Shown: piece by piece, positions 1-10,248 of the stretch
Layout of the letters: each line of letters opens with the position of its first letter
Position numbering within the stretch: the stretch's first letter is position 1
Source of the DNA: Corbicula japonica
Lineage: Eukaryota > Mollusca > Bivalvia > Venerida > Cyrenidae
Direction: 5' to 3'
Length of the DNA stretch: 64,000 nucleotides
NCBI GenBank assembly: GCA_038501625.1
Contig: JAZAYU010000185.1
Location: 744,001-808,000, forward strand
Notes under the pieces: generated by a model
Seen by the model: the letters and a program-made list of their open reading frames with translations, nothing else
Databases searched by the model: none
Told to the model about the DNA's origin: nothing
Translations under genes and position numbers: made by a program

Positions 1-296
1 ACTCATCTGCATTAATTTACAAACCAATTTTTGAAAATGTTAACTTGGGTTTCACCATTATTTTAGTTATTCCCCTTTTAAATGCAATTTAGATGACACA
101 TGTGTTCTGTTGTGTAGTATTGAAATCAACTTCAATAAAATATTTGTATTATAAATGATTAAACATAGGCCCACATTTCAACGTTTTCCATGCAGGCGAC
201 ACATGTGTTCCGCAAAACACAACATTCTAGTTCTTGTTTAATTTTTTAGACTTTCTACTTAATAATGCTTAGTAATTAACTTTTTGTAATGTTTAG
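1..296. other. Intron of GTF2F1
   Basis: AT-rich sequence ending in the acceptor gtttag at 291-296. The motif acatgtgttc occurs twice (about 98 and 201). No exon is recognised here. Confidence 0.6.
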
Positions 297-3200
297 TGAA
301 TCATCTCTTGATGAAAAGGAGAAGAATGCTAAATATGATGACCAAGGTGTCGATCAGGAGCACGGACTGAAGAAACTGATCGACTCGGAGGAGGAGAGTA
401 GCGAGGAGGAGAATAAAGAGGAGGAGGAGAATGAGGAGGAAAATCCGGAGGAGGAGGAGGGGCCAGCAGCGGGGAAGGAGAAAAAGAAGAAAAAGGAGAA
501 GAAAGAGGGAAATAAGGAGGGTAAGGAAGGTAAGTGCGAGGTAAGCAGTTTAATCTGTGTGGAAGGTATATTCAGCCATAAGTCGATTGGGCTATAAGTC
601 GACTTATAAAAGGAAACAGAAAAAGAAAAAAATAGAGAAAATAAGAAGGCAATAAAGGCAGTAAAGAGTGGGTGCGAGGCAGGCAGGTGTGTCAGTATTG
701 GAGTATTTCCACTTTTGGAAATCAGTGTATATTATCAGCCAGTCAAATGGGCAATTAGCCAGTGGAGTACTTAAGATTTCAGAAAGGAGTATTTAAGATA
801 GTCAGTGGTGGTGACAGTTGTCAAAAGAAGAAAAATTCTAATTTGTTTGCATCTGAATCAAGAATCTGCGACAGCTGAACTCCCAGATATTTTGTTGTTT
901 GCAGGTGAAGAGAGTGAAAGCAGTAGTTCATCCTCTGAGAGTGATGAATCAGATATCGAGAAAAACGAAGACAAATTTTCTTCTGTTCTCTTCATGCAGG
1001 TATGCAATTTTACAATTTGTGGGTGCAGCTTAGATACCATATGTGACCAGTGTAGATCCAGATCAGCCTGCTTTCAGAATACTAATAATGTGAAGAATTT
1101 ATAAGCCATGAGTGTAGATTATGATAAGATTGTACTGATGCGCAGGCTGATCTGGGTCTACACTATTTTCCTATGCAACATAGAAATGGCTTAAATGAAT
1201 TGTTGAATTAAATCACTTTTGCTACAATTCAGTGTTGTTTCTATGAGATATGATAAGTTTATTATGTGGTTGTGTACCGTAATACAAAATGTCGAGAAAT
1301 GATATTCATTGAGAACAAAAGTCTCAAATGGGATGTGAAACTTTTACCATCCAGAGTGTAAGATGCCTTATATTGAATATTTTTCTCATATCTATGCTTA
1401 TCCTTTTATTATGTTTCACTATTTTCTTGGCTTGTATAACTCTTGATATTATGCTTATAGATGCATGTATATTAGGGATTTAATAATAAACTATGAATTT
1501 TATATTTGGGGTAAGTCCTGGGTTACTGGTATCCTTGCAGGTTAAAAAAGGCAGTAAACATGTTTAAGTGCTTTTATTTTTTCTCCTAGTAAATTCCATG
1601 AAAATAAGTTACCTGTAAGCATTGGATTCTTAATTGTAAAAACTTATTGTAAACATTTATTATTTTAAAAAATATTGTTAAGTTGTACCCTTTTACTTTA
1701 AAGGTAGGGGTAAAATACCCTTTTCATCCAAATCTCGTTATAAGATGCCCTTGCATCAAAAAATATTCTAGAGCTCTGGAGGTTTTGAATTTTGTAAATT
1801 AGTTTAAACTTATTTATTTTACATTGAATGTGAAACAAGTTCTTTCAACTACGCTCGATGACTGCTTACTGTGAAACAAGTTCTTCCAACCACGTTCGAT
1901 GACTGCTTACTGTGAAACAAGTTCTTCCAACCACGTTCGATGACTGCTTACTGGGTTAACAACCTGTACTCGCGCTGAATGTAGATTGAGGAAACTGCAG
2001 ATGAATCTCATCCCTGATGGGTATACCTGCAGTCAACAGATCTGGAGTCTGACCCTCTACCCCTAGACCACTGTCAATTTGTGGATTGACTTGTAAAATC
2101 CAAGAGTTTTAGTTTCCTTGTAAAGAATAATTTTTAATATTCACATTACTCAGATATACACTTGCATGTTCACCTTGATTTTTTATTTCAGAAAAAGAAA
2201 GGAAGTTCAAGATCAAACACTCCGACATTTGACAAGTCAGGGGATGCCTCAAAGGGTGAACAGAAACAAGAAGGTAAATTGTGTTCCAAATAATGTTTTG
2301 TAAGTAAATCATTTAGCCATTTAGTTACTGCTGATGAATGGAAGATGTCGATTAATAATGTGTAAATTAAAGCTGCTTGATGTCAATTCTTCATAATCAA
2401 TTCATATTGATGTTAACTATGGCAATCAGTTTGCACAATTCATCCGATATTCATGGGTATTGACCAATAACTATAGATGTCGGCCCAATAACTAGGGTTA
2501 CTGCCTAATAACCATAGTTATTGGTGAAAACCCTAGATATCGGCCGTTAACCATAGTTATTTTCAGTAACTATGGATATCGGACCAATAACTAGAGATCT
2601 TGGCAAAAACTATAGTTACCGGCAGAAAACCTAGGGTTTTCACCAACAACTATGGATATCAGATTTATTATGCCATTTGCACAAAACTCTAGATATAAAT
2701 CAATATCCTAGTTTATCATCTTGCCATTGTGACTGTTTGGCATGAGGTTTGCCCAAAAAATCCAATATCTACAGTTATCAACCAATAACTATGGAGGTTG
2801 GTCCGCTTACCAAAGTTATCGACAATAACTAGGGTTACCTACCAGTAACCATGATAGTTATTGGTAAAACCTAACATATTGCCGGCTAACAACGGTTAAT
2901 GCCGAGAACTATGGTTTTCAGTTGGTAACTATAGTTTTCGGCGATATCCAAAGTCAAAGTTATTGTCAATAACTATGGTTTTGCCCGATATCTAGGGCTT
3001 TCACCAATAATCATAGATACTGGGCAGTTATCCTAGTTATTGTCAATAACTACGGTTATCGGACCGATATCTATAGTTACTAGTGGATAACCATGGATAT
3101 CAAATTAATTGTACAGTCCACTTGCCTTAGTTTACCACTGACTGTAAAGTACTGCAGTATTAGTCATATCCTAAAAAAAACCACGAATTCCAAGTGATCC

Positions 3201-4962
3201 TTTGCGATTTGCAGCTTGATATCCATACACTATATACCATTCTGTCATTTGTTAATTGTTTTCCCTTTTCATCTATTGTTTTTTGCATCCAAATGGCACT
3301 CACATACATCCATGTTAACCCTTTCTTCCTCCTATATGCCTTTATCAAGTCATGTCATGTGTGAAGAGTGTAGATCCAGATCAGCCAGCATATCTGTGCA
3401 GTCTGATTAGGATCTAGGCTGTTTGTTTTTTGAAGCTGCAGATCCTGATTAGACAACACAAATATGCCAGCTGATCTCGATCTACATTGGTCTCTCAGGC
3501 ATTAAAACCTTTATATATGGAGTAAAGAGTTAAATACTTAAATACTAACTGACTGTACATGATATTTTCATTCACTGCTTGTACATGCTTAGTTTAATCT
3601 TCAGAGTCAAGTGTAATTTTGTTGTGCTCTTTCAGCCGTGAAGCGGAAGATGGAAGCTGAGGACACCACAGACTCTCAGAAGAAACTAAGGACCGAGTCC
3701 CCTGTAGCACCCTCAGCATCAGCTGGTTCCCTGACCAGCAGGTGTGTACTTCACTTTATTTCTGTGGTTCCCCAACTGATTATTTACATACATCAATCAC
3801 AAAGCTTGATTTCTGGATCAGTTAGCCCTTTTCTCCACTGATACAACTTTCATATGGGTGAACAGTGTAGTTCCAGATCAGCCAGCAAATTTATGCCATA
3901 TGATTGGATCTGCACTGTTCACATTTTGGTTCTGAAATAACCTAGTGGATCGAAAAGCGATCAGTTGCCACTTTAGAGGCCCATAATTTATCTGGTTATT
4001 TTTGCCTTTGTTTTGGGACATCTTAACCCTTTCCTTGATATATACGCATTTTTATGCATGTGCAATCAGTGTAGATCCAGATCAGCTGGCACATCCGTGT
4101 CGTCTGATCATGATCTGCACTGGTTGCATTTTGGTCAGAAATAACCTAATGAATCAAAAATCCGTGCCGTCTGATCAGGATCTGCACTGGTCGCATTTTG
4201 GTCAGAAATAACCTAATGAATCAAAAAGTGAACAGTTTAGATCCTAATCTGGATCTCAACTGTTCGCCCTAGCAATAAAGGTGTATCTATACAGGAAAGG
4301 GTTAAATAAGTTTATGGTTAGCTTGTCTTAGTTGTCACAATGGCATTTTGGTGTATGAATATGTGTTAGTGCCTGTATCTGTCTGTAAGTATATGTGTCC
4401 ATCTGGATTTGGACGATAACCTTAGCATTTAGCATTTTTGTTAATATCTTATTTTAGCATGACTGTTTACCTCAATGAGATGGAGTGTCGGGAGCAAACT
4501 TTAGGTTCCCATCTCAAAGGTGAAGGTCACATAAGTCAAAGGTCATGTCATAGCAGGCTTGACATGTTGCCAACAGGCATCTAGTTTGAACCCAGTGGTT
4601 TTTCTATTGTTTTATTGTAGAACTTAAAAAGTAATTTATTTTTAAGTGAATTTAGTTTTCTGCAAATCTTCGTCCCATCCAAGTGAATAATAAATGTGTA
4701 TATGATAAAACCCGAATATTTCATACATGTAAGTGTACTTATTTTCCGTTGCAGTGGTGAAATTACTGAAGAGGCGATACGTCGATACCTAACACGTAAA
4801 CCTATGACGGCTAAAGAGCTTGTGGGGAAGTTCAAGTCGAAGAAGCCACAAATAACAAAGGAGCAAATGACCCAGAGAATTGGACAGTTACTGAAAAAGA
4901 TAAATCCCGAAAAGAAATATTTGAACGGAATTTTGTATCTTTCGTTGAAAAACACAGACTGA
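297..4962 (+). CDS. GTF2F1: GTF2F1, TFIIF alpha subunit (RAP74), 3' part
   Basis: RAP74 is the large subunit of general transcription factor TFIIF, which joins RNA polymerase II at the promoter and acts in the nucleus. Five exons are visible: 297-529, 905-999, 2192-2273, 3636-3741 and 4755-4962, all with AG/GT borders and compatible phases; the frame runs through to TGA at 4960. The first two encode the acidic/lysine linker (SEEESSEEENKEEEE, then ESDESDIEKNEDKFSSVLFM, as in vertebrate RAP74). The third and fourth are a low-complexity Ser/Thr/Lys region. The last exon encodes the C-terminal winged-helix domain that binds the phosphatase FCP1, with AIRRYLTRKPMTAKELVGKF and QLLKKINPEKKY close to the vertebrate protein. 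The N-terminal dimerisation domain lies before the window. Introns hold family A elements and a minisatellite. Confidence 0.93.
1041..1175. repeat. Family A palindromic element, decayed fragment
   Basis: GTF2F1 intron. Shows the family's GTGTAGATCCAGATCAGCC core on the left and its complement on the right (gctgatctgggtctacact), but no TTAA ends. Confidence 0.6.
1830..1952. repeat. 41-bp tandem repeat, 3 copies
   Basis: Three head-to-tail copies of a 41-bp unit containing tgaaacaagttcttccaac. The second and third are almost identical; the first has several substitutions. In a GTF2F1 intron. Confidence 0.85.
2455..3105. repeat. Degenerate short-unit repeat with self-complementary units
   Basis: About 650 bp of loosely repeated ~20-25-bp units built from AATAACTATRGTTA, CTAGGGTT and GATATCGG blocks. 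Many units are palindromic at the core (e.g. aactatagtt). No strict period. In the intron between GTF2F1 exons ending at 2273 and starting at 3636. Confidence 0.75.
3315..3533. mobile_element. Family A palindromic MITE
   Basis: TTAA at both ends (3315, 3530), decayed CCCTTTCTTCC terminus, and two of the four GATCCAGATC-type blocks. GTF2F1 intron. Confidence 0.75.
3855..3935. repeat. Family A fragment (single half)
   Basis: Contains gaacagtgtagttccagatc followed by the matching gatctgcactgttcac. Immediately 3' of the exon ending at 3741; no TTAA ends. Confidence 0.55.
4023..4305. mobile_element. Family A palindromic MITE with internal duplication
   Basis: Bounded by TTAA, with CCCTTTCCTTGATA and ACAGGAAAGGG ends. 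The block around tgatcaggatctgcactggt plus ggtcagaaataacctaatga is duplicated in tandem, making this copy ~40 bp longer than its relatives. Confidence 0.85.
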
Positions 4963-5118
4963 AAGCTGCATATGCCACCCTGAGGGATGGTTATGCTTGC
5001 TGTTTCTGAAGAAATTCCTGGGAAAAAAATAGTTGATTGACGATTTGTAAATTGGTAATGACCTTTCACTTTTTACGCCAAATGAAAGACTTTTATCGCA
5101 TGGGCAAATAGCAATATA

Positions 5119-5271
5119 AGTATCATGCATGAGTGTGAGGTGAAGATGGAAAAATCTGTCACCGAGGGTTAACTGTTTTGCGGGAACGAGGCTCTGCCGA
5201 GTTCCCGCCAAAACAGTTCACCCGAGGTGACAGATTTTTCTATCTTTACCGAATGTCTCATGCAAGATACT
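5119..5271. repeat. Long hairpin (fold-back), ~150 bp
   Basis: Just 3' of GTF2F1. The arms pair from agtatcatgcatgag / ctcatgcaagatact through aaaatctgtcacc / ggtgacagatttt to gttttgcgggaac / gttcccgccaaaac, with a loop near 5192 (gaggctctgccga). A related imperfect palindrome with a similar loop is at 20680-20815. Confidence 0.8.
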
Positions 5272-5499
5272 TTTTCTTGCATACCTTTTATTATTTATAA
5301 CATTTCTATGTATGTATACAAACTTTTTTATTTTCCTTATGCTGAAATATTGACATTAACGCTAACCTTTTTTATAAATGACGTCAATAACTTGAATATA
5401 TGACGTCACTCACGTGACTCATTCTACACGGGGGGGTGTAGGATCGAAATTTCCTACACGGGTGAAATCACTGGATGACCTGATCTGGTATGCAAGAAA

Positions 5500-5692
5500 G
5501 ATTCAGTTCAACATCCACATCTGTGCTGTCTGATCAGGATCTTTACTTTCCACATTCAGATTCATTAGGATATTTCTGACCAAGAAGTGACCAGTGTAAA
5601 TCCAGATCAGACAGCAAGGATGTACTGGCTGATCTGGATCTGCACTGGTCGCACATGCGATAAAACCCATATTATATTGGAGTAAAAGGTTA
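5500..5692. repeat. Family A partial copy
   Basis: Right-hand three quarters of the element, ending ggagtaaaaggttaa. The left end is missing. In the GTF2F1-FBXO4 intergenic region. Confidence 0.7.
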
Positions 5693-6388
5693 ACGGTAAT
5701 TTGACCTTTTGGTTCCTGAAATTATTATACTGTTGGAAAAAAGGAAAACAAATATTACGTTATTGAGCTGCAAGTTCAATCGCAAACTTTGAAGTGTTTT
5801 TTGCTACTAGTTTAAACTATCAACCCATGGCAGCAGGGAAATGAAGTTTTGGTTGGCAGTTCCTGATCTATAGATTCGATTGAGAAATTATTTTCTGAAA
5901 ATGAATATTTATTATTTGAGAGTTTAAAGGCCAGTAACATTTCTAGGATTTTGTCTTTTTTTTAGGATTTTAATCAATCAGTTATCTGTCTGACATACGA
6001 TGAAGGTCAGATAGGGGATAGCAAGCATAATAGAATTCTCAGGGTGGCCTGAAGATGTTGGAAACCAACAGTGGCAGAACAATCAAAAGTTTCAGGTTAA
6101 ACTTGTGCTAAGAGGAGGTGAATTCAGATAAACATGTATAGTATTTGTGCAACATGCCGAGGTGAAAGAGAGAGTAAATTACACTGGACATGTTTAAGAG
6201 ACTGAGATATGTTTTAAGGATTAATGCAAGAGTCAACTTGTTGTTGTTTTTTTTGTTGGATTTTTTCAACGTACTGCTTAGTTGTTGATAGATCTGAATA
6301 CTTCCAATGATCAGTTGTTCTTAAGCATTTGCTCAAGACCGTAAAACTAAATATCAGTATCATCATTGGTAACCAACGTGAAGAAAAC

Positions 6389-6665
6389 AGGGCCAAAGAT
6401 CATAAAACTAAGATTGGAGACCATTCTCAAATCTCAAGTATCTGATTGGTTACAAGTGTCTGCATGTATTTCAGCCTGACTTCCCATGATTATTTGTTCT
6501 TCAATGTTATGTTTAAGATCATACTAAATCTAGAGACTTGTCTAAAATCCTGAGCATCTGATTATCAAATCTCAATCATATGCTTGAGATTTGAGACAAG
6601 TCTCCATTTCAGCCATTCAGATGCTTGAGATTTGAGACTGGTCTTTAATCTTAGTTTTATGATCA
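6389..6665. repeat. Family B fold-back element, interrupted and decayed
   Basis: Outer arms aagatcataaaactaag and cttagttttatgatcat face each other, with at least two sets of the inner tctcaaatctcaag / gcttgagatttgag blocks, suggesting one copy inserted in another. Confidence 0.65.
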
Positions 6666-6872
6666 TGGTTAATATTTATTGCATGAGAAACTATGTCATT
6701 ATGTCAGTATGAGAATGTGTTCACCAGACTGAAAACAGATGTAAAATACATGTACTGTAAATTTATATTTAACATCTGGTTTTACAACGTAACATTCAGA
6801 GCGCTTGGACAATTACATCAGTTGACGTGCACTTTGCAGTTTTGGAGGCGACAATCTGTTTTGCTTAAAGAT

Positions 6873-7119
6873 CCTAACTCTTTCCTCCATATATACCCAT
6901 TTTTACGCATGTGCAACCAGTGTAGATCCAGATCAGCTGGCACATCCGTGCTGTCTGATCAGGATCTGCACTGGTCCGATTTTGGTCAGAAATAACCTAA
7001 TGTATCAAAAAGCCAACAGTGCACATCCTGATCAGACGGCACGGATGTGCAGGTTGATGTGGATCTACACTGTTAACCCATGCAATAAAGGTATATATAT
7101 ATATGGAGGAAAGCGTTAA
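6873..7119. mobile_element. Family A palindromic MITE
   Basis: Near-complete copy. Left end decayed to CTAACTCTTTCCTCC; right end ATATGGAGGAAAGCG followed by TTAA. The central ggtcagaaataacctaatg is intact. Confidence 0.85.
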
Positions 7120-7624
7120 TAATAGCATAGCGATTTCCACGTTATTTTTTTTAATCAGATAGATAAATATACTAACCTGATTGCAGACTCTTCTTAGAAA
7201 GGTTATCATTGTAAGTTTTTTTTCTGAAATTACTGTTCTTAAAACTTTGATAATATCTTGATTTAAAATTGAAATAATGTTTGATTTGTTGTTGTTTTAG
7301 ACATTGAAGATGTTATGTTTTGGTTGTTTACTTACTTTTCTTATTCTTGGTTAACTGGTGCTAATTTTACACTTGCTATCTTACCCATTTGTAAGTGTTT
7401 TCATGATGACATTACCAGTATGGCTATATATTTCTCAAGTTTTTTATGTTGTTACATGATGTTTGTAAATGATTGTCTTAGACTTAGTCTATTCCTTGAA
7501 TTAATACATATCATATTGGACACGGGAAAAGGTGTCATCGGACAGTTGACGTCTGTCTATGCTGTCTATGAAGTAACGTCATTAACCGTTTATTCCATGG
7601 GATCTAGCAGTTATTCCATGAGCA

Positions 7625-7797
7625 AACAGTGTAGATCCAGATCTGTCAGCTCATTCATGCTATCTGAACAGGATCTACACTGTTCACTTTTGATTTATTA
7701 GGTTATTTCTGATCAAGAAGTGAACAGTGTAGATCCAGATCAGATGGCACAAATAGCACTGGGCGCACATGTTATATATATGGCGTAATGAGTTAAC
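7625..7797. repeat. Family A copy, left end missing
   Basis: Contains aacagtgtagatccagatc in inverted pairs and ends ggcgtaatgagttaa. No coding role for the ORF that overlaps it. Confidence 0.65.
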
Positions 7798-8130
7798 TTG
7801 AGCAGACAGTATTGTTTATTATGCATTTTATACATTTTTGTCAAAATATGTAATACAATTACCCTATTAGTTGTGACAAAATGTAGATAATCTTAAGTTC
7901 TTTACAAATGTATTAAAGTAACAACTAAAATGTCAAAAAATTTCCACCGAAGACACCTGTACCCATGGCGCGCCCCATATTTGTTCCGAAACTATTGGTG
8001 CAATAATTAAAAAGTGTCTTGTAATAAACACATTGGAAGTTTGTTTTATTTGAAATTTTCCTAAACAGATGTTTGAATAATATTTTTAGAAATAAATATG
8101 TTAATTGTGAGCAAAGGTTCTAATGTCAAA

Positions 8131-8342
8131 TTAACCCTTTCCTCCATATGCACACCTTTATTGCGTGGGTGAACAGTTTAGATCCAGATCAGCCGGCACA
8201 TCATTTTGATACATTAGGTTATTTCTGACCAAAATGCGACCAGTGCAGATCCTGATCAGACAGCACGGATGTGCCAGCTGATCTGGATCTACACTGGTCG
8301 CACATGTGGAAAAAAATATGTGTATTTGGAGGAAAGCGTTAA
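8131..8342. mobile_element. Family A palindromic MITE
   Basis: TTAA at both ends, CCCTTTCCTCCATA and TTGGAGGAAAGCG termini. One internal block deleted near 8205, so shorter than the 242-bp reference copy. Confidence 0.85.
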
Positions 8343-8801
8343 CACAGCAAACCATTCTGGCTAACAAGCGCTTAGTCCAAATCCAGAAGTTACTCAAAAT
8401 GCAGGTTCAAATGCAAGATTTCCAGGCAGTCTTGTGGTAGTTGGATGATAGTTTCCAATTTCCTGTCCAAAATCCCCAATAAAATAATAAATTTGTGGCT
8501 GCCCAGAAAGGGGGTTCGATCATCCCCATTAAACCCTCTCTAGATCTTCCCCTGGAATTGTATAGTGGGAGATTTTATGAGAAACTGCCTGCCAAATTCC
8601 TTCAAATTTTTCCTCGACTCATTTGCTAAAGGATGAAATGGATGTTCAAAATTTCAGAATATAATTATGTTACATAACACAATTGTGCTGACTGATTGTG
8701 GTCTACTATGGCCGCACAGGCCTCAATCCCCATTCTGTCATGGCACCTCAGAAATATTTTTTCAAACATCTCTTCCCATATTCCACCTTCTATTAGTGTG
8801 T

Positions 8802-9015
8802 TTAACCCTTTCCTCAATATATACGCATTTACACGTGTGATACTAGCGTAGATCCAGATCATGATATGCACTGGTCACTTTTTGGTCAGAAATAACCTAA
8901 TAAATCAAATAGCGAACAGTGCAGATCCTGATCAGACAGCATGGATGTACCAGCTGATCTGGATCTACACTGTTCGCCCATGCCATAAAGGTGTGTATAT
9001 GGAGGAAAGGGTTAA
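8802..9015. mobile_element. Family A palindromic MITE
   Basis: TTAA-CCCTTTCCTCAATA start and TATATGGAGGAAAGGG-TTAA end. Internal deletion of one hairpin half near 8855. Confidence 0.85.
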
Positions 9016-9230
9016 GCAAAGGATACTCAAAAAAAAAAAAAAGAGACAATCTTGTTTACTGCAAAAATGAAACTCAATTATCATAATCAGTAAAGCCTCT
9101 CGTAAAGATTAAATACCTAGAAATTAAGACCACTTTCAAATTGACACTATTTCAATGTCCCTTTGAACTACCCTCCAAATTAGAACCACCTCACTGTTAT
9201 GACCGCTTCTGTCCTGGCGTAGAGGTGGTC

Positions 9231-9455
9231 TTAACCCTGTCCTCCAAAGACGCACCTTAATTGTGTGGGCGAACAATGTAGATCCAGATCAGCCAGCACA
9301 TCTGTGCCGTCTGATCAGTATCTGCACTGTTTGCTTTTTGATTTGTTAGGTTATTTCTGACCAAAATGCCAGATCCTGATCAGACGGCATGGATCTAATC
9401 TGGAGGTCTGGATCTACACTGGTAGCACATGCGTATATATGGAGGAAAGTGTTAA
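9231..9455. mobile_element. Family A palindromic MITE
   Basis: TTAA-CCCTGTCCTCCAAAGAC start, TATATGGAGGAAAGTG-TTAA end. Sits beside other repeat debris (gaccgcttctgtcctgg). Confidence 0.85.
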
Positions 9456-9907
9456 TCGAGGATTTTCATGTATCATTCATTTTTATTAAATTCAGACTAA
9501 AGGATAACATTACACTTTATTCAGAGCAGTTACAAATATTTGTAAAATGGTTAACACTAATAACTGGAAATATATATCAATATTACAACTGTTGAAAGAC
9601 ATAGACTTTACAGAACAGCTTGATTCATAATGAATGCATTTTCATAATATATACATTACATGTACCATGATGTACAGTCCAACCTGTTCTAAAGACTCAC
9701 TTAAACAAAGACTTCCTGTGGCTAAACATCACATTTTATTTTTCCCACTGATTACAAAAAAAACAAATTCACCTGTGAACAAAGACCAATTGCCTTCAGA
9801 GAACATGTTTGGATTTTCTTCCGAGTGGTCACTGAAGACAGGTTGGACTATACATATATTTAATTTATCACAAAGTTGTCATGGAATGTTTTTGATTTCT
9901 TGTAATA

Positions 9908-10090
9908 TACAGTGAAACCCCTCTATAACGGACACCAAAGGGACCGAGGGAAAGTGTCCTTAATAGTGGTTTTTTCCTTAATTGTGGGTTTAAATCAAGA
10001 AGACGAGAACATGTCTGTTCTTTAAAAAAATCGCCTATAATACTGGGGTGCCCGTTATATCGAGTGTCCATAATGAGGGGTTTTACTGTA
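9908..10090. mobile_element. MITE with TACAGTGAAACCCCT ends
   Basis: Imperfect terminal inverted repeats: tacagtgaaacccctctata and the facing aatgaggggttttactgta, each followed inward by a gtgtcc/ggacac match. About 160 bp 3' of the FBXO4 stop codon. Confidence 0.75.
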
Positions 10091-10248
10091 TTTAATAGTA
10101 AGTGCAACACAACTCAAAAGTTAATTTGTTTTACCCGTCAAAACATTATTTCTTAGCCTTAATAATTCACAACTTAAAATTACAATTTTCTTATATGCAG
10201 GTTTAGCTCTAAACAATATTCCTGAGACTCGAAATGTCAAGTATAACA

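Larger units (their letters stand above)
5272..9907. other. Intergenic region between convergent GTF2F1 and FBXO4
   Basis: No exon recognised on either strand. The stretch is AT-rich and filled by family A copies (5500, 6873, 7625, 8131, 8802, 9231), a decayed family B copy near 6389, and otherwise featureless sequence (5700-6380, 7120-7620, 8343-8800, 9456-9907). Confidence 0.6.

Noticed and set aside
4581..5069. 162-codon - strand frame
   Set aside because: Antisense to the well-supported last GTF2F1 exon; no recognisable domain.
7315..7701. 128-codon + strand frame with hydrophobic stretches
   Set aside because: Its 3' third is family A sequence (CRSRS-type translation seen in many copies), and the upstream part is AT-rich with no homology I recognise.
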